13,596 nt of DNA from CAZDME01 sp964506785 [NCBI: uncultured bacterium] (lineage in GTDB: Bacteria; CAZDME01; JAYEMH01), in the NCBI GenBank assembly GCA_964506785.1, contig CAZDME010000039.1, positions 1-13,596 of the forward strand, read 5' to 3'. The position numbers and the translations under genes were made by a program. Under the pieces are notes generated by a model. The model worked only from the letters and a program-made list of their open reading frames with translations. It ran no database searches and was not told the DNA's origin. Below are positions 12,001-13,596 of the stretch, one piece after another. Position 1 is the first letter of the stretch. Each line of letters begins with the position of its first letter.

Positions 12001-13596
12001 CTGATGCTTCTAAACTTGGCCTCCTTAGTCAGCATATCAAGAAGGCGGGAAGTTTTACCTGGCCGATAATTATAGATGAAAAGGGCACTGTGCTGGATGG
12101 ACGCCACCGCCCCGAAGGAATAGAGACAATAGGGATTTCAGGCGATAAGGCAGTTTTGGTTCAGGAAGTGGATTTAGATAATCCGGATTTAACCCTGGGT
12201 AGCTGGATTAGAATAATAAGGGGTAATAAAAGTCAATTAACAAACTGCGCCGAAGGATTAGGTTTTAAAAAGGGAGACTCCGGCGCGGGGGATGGCGAGA
12301 TTTCAGTTTCGATTGCCGGAGAAGATTATTTTATAAAGGAAAGTGAAGCTTTATATGTCGAGGCAAAAAAGGCTTTTAAAGAAAATTATTCAGCGGCGGA
12401 AAACTTACCCGGAGAAATCAGGGAAAAGCTATTCAGTCATTATTTGGCCGGATTTATTTTAGGGAAAATTTCCGCAGGGGCGGATCTACCCGTTGATTAT
12501 ATATCCGACGAGCGCCGGGATTTATTAAAAAATGAAGAAGGGATTTTTATAGCTGTTAAGGCATTTACCAAAGACGAATTCAGCCAAATTACAGATTTAA
12601 ATATAGAATTTCCTCCCAAAAGCACCCGTTTTATTATCCCTTACCGGGTTGTTGGTATGGGGTTACCCCTAAACAGCTTTATTTCTATTCCTTCTGAAAA
12701 CACTGAGCAATATACTAACAGCTTAACTAATGAATTTAGAAAAGCTCTTAATGGATTGGAATTGGTAAATCTCGGGGAGGGGATATCCCTATCTGAAATT
12801 ACTTCAGAAGTAAAAAGGTTCTATCAGGAGAGGCTTTATACTTTTAGAAAGGGCGGCAAAAAAGAAAGCCGGGGAAGAGACCGGTTTATTACGAACACAG
12901 CCAGGGAACTAAAACGGTACGAGAAAATTTTAAAAATAATAGGCCCGGCAGTAAGCATCTGGGGGGCGGCAAGAATTAAATTGGGAGGCAGATTCTTTGA
13001 AGAGGCAAAGCAATTAGCCGGGGTTATTTCAAATAAACATAATTTTTCTGATGTAGCGAGCTTTCCCGAAGGTTTTTCCATAATTACCGGCGGCGGGCCG
13101 GGCATAATGATGGCCGCCAGCAGCGGCACCGATAAAGAGAATATATCTGTGGGATTAGAAATTGATATACCGCACGAACAAGAGTCTAGTAATTCGGCAA
13201 TAGTTCAGAAGTTTAAATACTTCTTCGCTCGGAAGAATACTTTTATTAATTTAAGCGAGGCTTTTATATGTATGGCCGGCGGGTTTGGCACCCTTGATGA
13301 ATTTTTTGAGGTTATGGCTTTAAAAAACAAGGGATATATGGATAATTTTCCCGTTATTCTATATGGCAAGGATTTCTACAAAGGGCTTTTTGGGTTGTTA
13401 AAGGATGTTGAGAGGCGTCATTTTTTAAGAAGGCCGCTTGATAAATTAATTAATTTGGCTGATTCTCCCGAGCAGGTAAAAAATATTCTCAAGGATAAAG
13501 CACCCGCTTCTTTAAAGGAGAAGAATGGGGTAGATATCCGCAAGGCAATACGAGATTTATATAAAAGCATTAAAAAACTGGATGGCATAGGTCCGG
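1..13596 (+). CDS. Internal segment of a giant multidomain fusion protein (partial at both ends)
   Basis: One reading frame spans the full window. The first complete codon is at base 3 and the last ends at 13595, giving 4531 sense codons with no stop. Bases 1-2 and 13596 belong to codons cut by the edges. Residue n starts at base 3n. Domains recognisable by motif (sigma-like HTHs, HExxH, GNAT, HAD, Leu/Glu dehydrogenase, ParB-like, LOG) all fall in this frame, so it is a true gene and not a statistical accident. The true start and stop are outside the window, so total length, signal peptide and termini are unknown. The style, with many unrelated enzyme and HTH domains in one chain and an A-rich purine-heavy coding strand, resembles the giant proteins of Omnitrophota; that is inference. 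No single function can be assigned. The domains are listed separately below. Confidence 0.95.
3..41 (+). other. Lysine-rich low-complexity tract
   Basis: Residues 1-13 are nearly all Lys and Glu, encoded by three runs of 8, 10 and 8 consecutive A at bases 6-13, 19-28 and 30-37. It probably marks a flexible linker before the next module. Long A runs are also places where RNA polymerase or sequencing can slip, but the frame is clean on the downstream side. What lies upstream cannot be seen. Confidence 0.6.
42..1238 (+). other. Unassigned region, helical start then beta-rich
   Basis: About 400 residues with no family I recognise. Residues 14-150 look mostly helical, with charged amphipathic stretches. 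Residues about 200-340 look beta-rich: short alternating hydrophobic strands separated by Gly, Asn or Asp turns, including a run around residues 210-260 with repeated Ile-Ile/Val-Ile pairs. I see no catalytic signature, signal peptide or membrane segment. It leads directly into the sigma-like HTH that follows. A profile or structure search would be needed to name it. Confidence 0.35.
1239..1463 (+). other. Sigma-70 region-4-like helix-turn-helix
   Basis: Residues 413-487. A short acidic helix precedes LSPRE (bases 1284-1298), then a leucine-rich helix ending in LLR, a TLGEIAE stretch, and finally VGKQRIGDIQDNALSKLRK. This follows the order of sigma-70 region 4: 'L..RE..V..LR', 'TL.EIA', then the 'V(S/T).ERVRQIE..AL.KLR' recognition helix and tail. 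Compared with a normal region 4, about 14-16 extra residues sit between the two helices of the HTH (residues about 454-469), so DNA binding in the usual geometry is uncertain. No sigma region 2 is visible just upstream. I infer a captured and modified sigma-type DNA-binding module; a LuxR/GerE-type HTH is a less likely alternative. Confidence 0.62.
1602..1934 (+). repeat. Two tandem 67-residue-period HTH-like repeats
   Basis: Two copies align without gaps at an offset of exactly 201 bases: 1602-1733 (residues 534-577) and 1803-1934 (residues 601-644). By eye 16 of 44 aligned residues are identical. These include a WA..RD motif, a KEW motif, an I.R..G core typical of the first HTH helix and turn, and a shared LP.V ending. 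In copy 1 the sequence after KEW reads as an HTH with the turn at SGIS; in copy 2 the turn is at TGCT. The DNA copies are well diverged, so this is an old internal duplication. Function is unknown; a DNA-binding or protein-binding HTH array is a reasonable guess. Confidence 0.6.
1935..3005 (+). other. Unassigned beta-rich and mixed region
   Basis: Residues about 645-1001. The first part (residues 655-790) has many short alternating hydrophobic strands with Gly/Asp turns and looks like a beta domain. The stretch at residues 795-870 looks alpha/beta. Residues 915-960 are strongly basic (Arg/Lys-rich), and then a short strand-rich segment runs into the winged helix. I recognise no family, catalytic motif or membrane segment. 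Confidence 0.35.
3006..3290 (+). other. Winged-helix domain, copy 1
   Basis: Residues 1002-1096. The order is: helix 1 beginning KGSLKKCLETM, a helix with the ELRG motif, a recognition-type helix with TVSRELKCLSNLGLV, then a beta hairpin (wing) ending in KFYLGDQL. This is the usual winged-helix layout, with 'R.L..L...GLV' as the hallmark of the recognition helix leading into the wing. A clear paralogue lies 8.5 kb downstream in the same gene (11511-11759). This copy carries about 8 extra residues with a Gly/Ser-rich turn before the recognition helix. The likely role is DNA or protein binding; its target is unknown. Confidence 0.68.
3291..4835 (+). other. Unassigned region: helical linker, beta-rich block, basic helix
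   Basis: Residues 1097-1611. Residues 1097-1235 are helical and include a possible small winged helix near residues 1140-1200. Residues about 1240-1425 are beta-rich with repeated aromatic strands and Lys-Asp-Gly turns. Residues 1440-1500 form a charged helical stretch. Around residues 1550-1580 there is another possible HTH (GYTREYFKKIKSETGLSQ), too weak to assert. The last 20 or so residues are very basic (Arg/Lys clusters at bases 4800-4835). No named family is recognised. Confidence 0.35.
4836..4919 (+). other. Possible helix-turn-helix
   Basis: Residues 1612-1639 read as helix, short turn, helix. RRIAEEFSITVPFVKRALGR has an Ala at the first-helix position expected in HTHs and a turn at FSIT, followed by a basic second helix. 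It follows a strongly basic stretch, which would suit nucleic-acid contact. The match is by pattern only and short motifs of this kind arise by chance, so this call is tentative. Confidence 0.35.
4920..6056 (+). other. Long helical region with a probable coiled coil
   Basis: Residues 1640-2018. Bases about 5067-5210 (residues 1689-1736) are rich in Glu, Lys, Leu and Gln with heptad-like hydrophobic spacing and suggest a coiled coil. Residues 1780-1840 give another charged amphipathic helix. Residues 1855-1995 remain mostly helical, with few Gly or Pro. I see no catalytic motif. It probably acts as a spacer or interaction surface before the sigma-like block. Confidence 0.4.
6057..6671 (+). other. 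Degenerate sigma-70-like block (regions 2, 3.2 and 4)
   Basis: Residues 2019-2223 follow the order of a primary-type sigma factor. Residues about 2041-2075 hold RLEEIVKKYL, then DDFLQKAKLAWVKGVLK, matching the 'RLV..IA.KY' and 'DLIQEG..GL..AV..F' pattern of regions 2.1-2.2. Residues 2122-2132 (FSFVSINTPVK) and then TISDFNSDKS match the 'SLD.P(I/V)...  L.DFI.D' linker of region 3.2. Residues about 2168-2223 hold LEQSEQDVIERV, then LPLEEVAEELG and a KLRKVL tail, as in region 4. The conserved GNLGL core, the aromatic promoter-melting residues of region 2.3 and the ERVRQIE recognition helix are changed or missing, so promoter opening is unlikely. I infer a captured sigma gene that has decayed or been repurposed. 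Confidence 0.6.
6672..7139 (+). other. Pro/Gly/Ser linker followed by helical region
   Basis: Residues 2224-2260 are rich in Pro, Gly, Ser and Lys and look like a flexible linker after the sigma-like block. Residues 2261-2379 are helical and acidic, with Trp/Arg-rich helices near residues 2337-2368. No family is recognised. It leads into a third region-4-like HTH. Confidence 0.35.
7140..7268 (+). other. Third sigma region-4-like HTH
   Basis: Residues 2380-2422. The core is IFQTIGDLLGLTRQRAQQL (bases 7185-7241) followed by HQEAALFF. It matches the sigma-70 region 4.2 pattern 'TL.EIG..LG(V/L)TR.R.RQ(I/L)E..AL'. The TRxRxxQL recognition helix is better kept here than in the block just upstream, although the preceding 'L..RE' helix is not clear. 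The two may once have been parts of related insertions. DNA binding is plausible but unproven. Confidence 0.5.
7269..7739 (+). other. Unassigned helical region
   Basis: Residues 2423-2579. Alternating acidic and basic amphipathic helices, with a hydrophobic helix near residues 2493-2526 (LGHLMRELWRLG and following). The final part is Lys-rich. No motif is recognised. It precedes the hydrophobic, metallopeptidase-like segment. Confidence 0.35.
7740..8282 (+). other. Hydrophobic segments flanking an HExxH metallopeptidase motif
   Basis: Residues 2580-2760. Residues 2613-2644 (bases 7839-7934) form a stretch of about 32 uncharged residues rich in Gly, Phe and Val, long enough for one membrane span or a tight hairpin. 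HERIH lies at bases 8154-8168 (residues 2718-2722), the HExxH zinc-binding signature. A Glu follows 12 residues later within DEVLAY (base 8202), suited to be the third zinc ligand of a gluzincin-like ExxA motif. A second hydrophobic stretch follows at bases 8220-8282 (LPFLYPVISLIISIA). The hydrophobic-HExxH-hydrophobic order resembles membrane metallopeptidases such as M48 or M56, though I cannot place the family. Proteolysis of the giant chain itself is a speculative role. Confidence 0.58.
8304..8717 (+). other. GNAT-type N-acetyltransferase domain 1
   Basis: Residues 2768-2905, about 138 residues, the usual size of a GNAT domain. Strand-rich start (FYIRALYL, then PAGFCRFKV), then GVKKEYQNLGLGRIILAAL, which contains the acetyl-CoA pyrophosphate-binding loop in the form QxxGxG (bases 8547-8564). 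It ends with the typical '(A)LF..LGFK' beta-alpha-beta tail (LFDVLGFK). GNAT enzymes transfer an acyl group from acetyl-CoA to an amine in the cytoplasm; the substrate cannot be told here. The cofactor loop is intact, so activity is plausible. A linker of about 30 residues joins it to the HAD domain. Confidence 0.8.
8811..9413 (+). other. HAD-superfamily phosphatase domain
   Basis: Residues 2937-3137, about 200 residues, the size of a complete HAD phosphatase with a small helical C1 cap. All four HAD motifs are present. Motif I is DLDDT at bases 8835-8849, with the nucleophile Asp2945 and acid/base Asp2947. Motif II is Thr3056 in IVTDNS. Motif III is Lys3085 in ARKPN. Motif IV is GDRYEID with Asp3110 and Asp3115 for Mg2+. 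The cap between motifs I and II is helical. Family members hydrolyse phosphate esters such as nucleotides or sugar phosphates; the 'IIFDLDDTLY' start is common in pyrimidine-nucleotidase-like and REG-2-like HADs, but the substrate is not predictable. It is very likely folded and active. Confidence 0.92.
9444..9599 (+). other. Winged-helix-like domain between HAD and GNAT-like domains
   Basis: Residues 3148-3199. Helix RKRFIQYFIQNK, then FYLEDILKVYRDLSKKEVIYIINALAERKL, followed by a strand pair. The 'L.DI.......S..EV..IINALAERKL' part matches winged-helix recognition helices ending in a 'L..L.ER.L' turn into the wing. It does not obviously match the winged-helix pair elsewhere in this gene. 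The next 30 residues (Gly/Lys-rich, with KIKKIEGVRLEG) may be the wing. Binding target unknown. Confidence 0.45.
9720..10136 (+). other. GNAT-like domain 2, probably without an intact cofactor loop
   Basis: Residues 3240-3378. The strand order resembles a GNAT: LLIGSGGEILGYLQYTL, then AELDFIQVI, a long helix with LILMGALIGELKAQGIKEF, and a C-terminal '(S)ERFYHKCL.ERM' like the GNAT 'FY.K.GF' tail, then a last strand. The acetyl-CoA loop (Q/R-x-x-G-x-G/A) expected before the long helix is replaced by GIENRRIY, so acetyl-CoA binding is doubtful. It may be a decayed or repurposed acetyltransferase. It sits directly before the dehydrogenase domain. Confidence 0.5.
10278..11445 (+). other. Leucine/glutamate-type amino-acid dehydrogenase domain (ELFV family)
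   Basis: Residues 3426-3815, near full length against about 365 for leucine dehydrogenase. The family catalyses NAD(P)-dependent reversible oxidative deamination of amino acids. The N-terminal substrate domain has GGIRNK, Lys3504 in GMSNKN and Lys3516 in PLGGAK; these two are 12 apart, as are Lys68 and Lys80 of bacillar leucine dehydrogenase. Asp3577 lies in TGQDVG. The NAD domain has GLGGVG at bases 10950-10967 and Asp3673 (YAADVN), which favours NAD over NADP. It then shows the very characteristic SPCGLGAVLNEKTIP, AGAANNQL and PDYVINSGGV stretches. The overall look is closest to leucine or valine dehydrogenase. About 26 extra residues lie between Lys3516 and Asp3577. Probably catalytically competent; substrate unproven. 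Confidence 0.93.
11511..11759 (+). other. Winged-helix domain, copy 2
   Basis: Residues 3837-3919. It begins KGTIAKCFKTMYENG, then LEELRGLSRSTLQRELSGL, IGLV, a short wing and KYYLTDRL. It is clearly homologous to the winged helix at 3006-3290. By eye 8 of 16 residues are identical in helix 1, 8 of 15 in the recognition helix and 5 of 8 in the final strand, plus a shared ELRG. This copy is more compact and nearer the plain winged-helix form. It directly follows the dehydrogenase domain and precedes the ParB-like domain. Confidence 0.7.
11790..12240 (+). other. ParB/SerK-like domain with DGRHR motif
   Basis: Residues 3930-4080. The core reads LLSQHIKKAG, then WPIIIDEKGTVLDGRHR (DGRHR at bases 12096-12110), then an 'EGIETIG' helix and a strand with VLVQEVDLDNP and GSWIR. 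This is the order in the ParB/Srx N-terminal fold: 'I...G...PI.V...G.V.DGHHR..A...LG....P..V'. The downstream 'V.(D)....  SW.R' part is reminiscent of the SerK/SbnI free-serine kinase branch of that fold, which would fit beside an amino-acid dehydrogenase. ParB proteins bind CTP and DNA, whereas SerK phosphorylates L-serine. I cannot choose between nucleotide-binding regulator and kinase. Pro replaces the usual hydrophobic residue after the HR pair. Confidence 0.62.
12241..12893 (+). other. Unassigned region between ParB-like and LOG domains
   Basis: Residues 4081-4297. It starts with a Gly/Asp-rich linker (residues 4090-4100), then a strand and long helices. A strand-rich middle follows (residues 4182-4230, including IFIAVKAF and RFIIPYRVVGMGLPL), and it ends in basic helices. 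Alternating strand-helix order suggests a folded domain of about 180 residues, but I recognise no family or catalytic motif. Confidence 0.35.
12894..13490 (+). other. LOG / 'lysine decarboxylase-like' nucleotide phosphoribohydrolase domain
   Basis: Residues 4298-4496, about 200 residues, close to the normal length of the family. It has the opening VSIWGAARI strand, TGGGPGIM at bases 13086-13109, a SVGLEIDIPHEQ stretch, YFFARK, and AGGFGTLDE at 13275-13301. The family splits nucleoside 5'-monophosphates into base and ribose 5-phosphate (cytokinin-activating LOG in some hosts, PpnN-like nucleotide turnover in bacteria). The 'lysine decarboxylase' name is historical and misleading. Arg4410 (in ARK) and Glu4433 (in GTLDE), the expected catalytic pair, are kept. 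One deviation is Ala for the usual Pro in the PGGxGTxxE signature; another is Ser-Ser where the family normally has Asn-Arg after GIMEAA. It is likely folded and possibly active. Confidence 0.9.
13491..13596 (+). other. Start of the next, cut-off region
   Basis: Residues 4497-4531. A Lys/Ala-rich linker is followed by a helix (DIRKAIRDLYKSIKKL) ending in DGIGP at the window edge. No stop codon is reached, so the protein continues. Nothing more can be assigned. Confidence 0.4.

Noticed and set aside
13086-13301. Lysine decarboxylase
   Set aside because: The GGGPGIM and GGxGTxxE motifs belong to the LOG phosphoribohydrolase family; the lysine decarboxylase label is an old misannotation and no PLP-binding site is seen.
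1-13596. Several separate genes joined by sequencing error or stop-codon recoding
   Set aside because: No in-frame stop of any of the three kinds was found, domains keep the same frame throughout, and linkers between them have normal codon use, so neither recoding nor frameshift repair is needed to explain the frame.
1-13596. tRNA, rRNA, CRISPR, insertion sequences, riboswitches, terminators
   Set aside because: None were seen on either strand; no regular spaced DNA repeats, transposase motifs or hairpin-plus-T-run structures stood out, as expected for the inside of one gene.

Overview
The whole window is one uninterrupted coding frame on the + strand. Reading codons from base 3 gives 4531 consecutive sense codons up to base 13595. 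I found no stop codon and no start that the sequence forces, and the frame is open at both edges. The window is therefore an internal slice of a single giant gene whose product is larger than 500 kDa even within the slice. Recognisable domains all lie in this one frame from about base 1240 to base 13490, which rules out a chance open frame and argues against frameshifts. Positions below follow a simple rule: residue n of the slice starts at base 3n.

Organism: very long multidomain 'fusion' proteins, A-rich purine-loaded coding strands and moderate GC are typical of uncultured Omnitrophota (former OP3), where proteins of tens of thousands of residues are known. That assignment is an inference from gene style, not from a marker gene. 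No rRNA, tRNA, mobile element, CRISPR, promoter or terminator is visible, as expected inside a gene.

Layout. The first half (bases 1-7740) is a lysine-rich tract, several beta-rich or helical blocks I cannot assign, and a series of DNA-binding-like modules. These are a sigma-70 region-4-like helix-turn-helix (1239-1463), a tandem pair of 67-residue-period helix-turn-helix repeats (1602-1934), a winged helix (3006-3290), a degenerate sigma-70-like block resembling regions 2, 3.2 and 4 (6057-6671), and another region-4-like HTH (7140-7268). The second half begins with hydrophobic segments around an HExxH metallopeptidase motif (7740-8282). It continues with GNAT acetyltransferase, HAD phosphatase, winged helix, GNAT-like, leucine/glutamate-type dehydrogenase, a second copy of the winged helix, a ParB/SerK-like DGRHR domain, an unassigned block, and a LOG/'lysine decarboxylase-like' phosphoribohydrolase domain.

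How the parts may work together: catalytic residues are retained in the HAD, dehydrogenase, LOG and first GNAT domains, so these could be working enzymes. The sigma-like parts are eroded. The gene looks as if it grew by absorbing whole genes and duplicating internal modules, with winged helices sitting between enzymes. Whether the chain is made intact, cut (perhaps by its own HExxH module) or acts as a scaffold cannot be decided from sequence.
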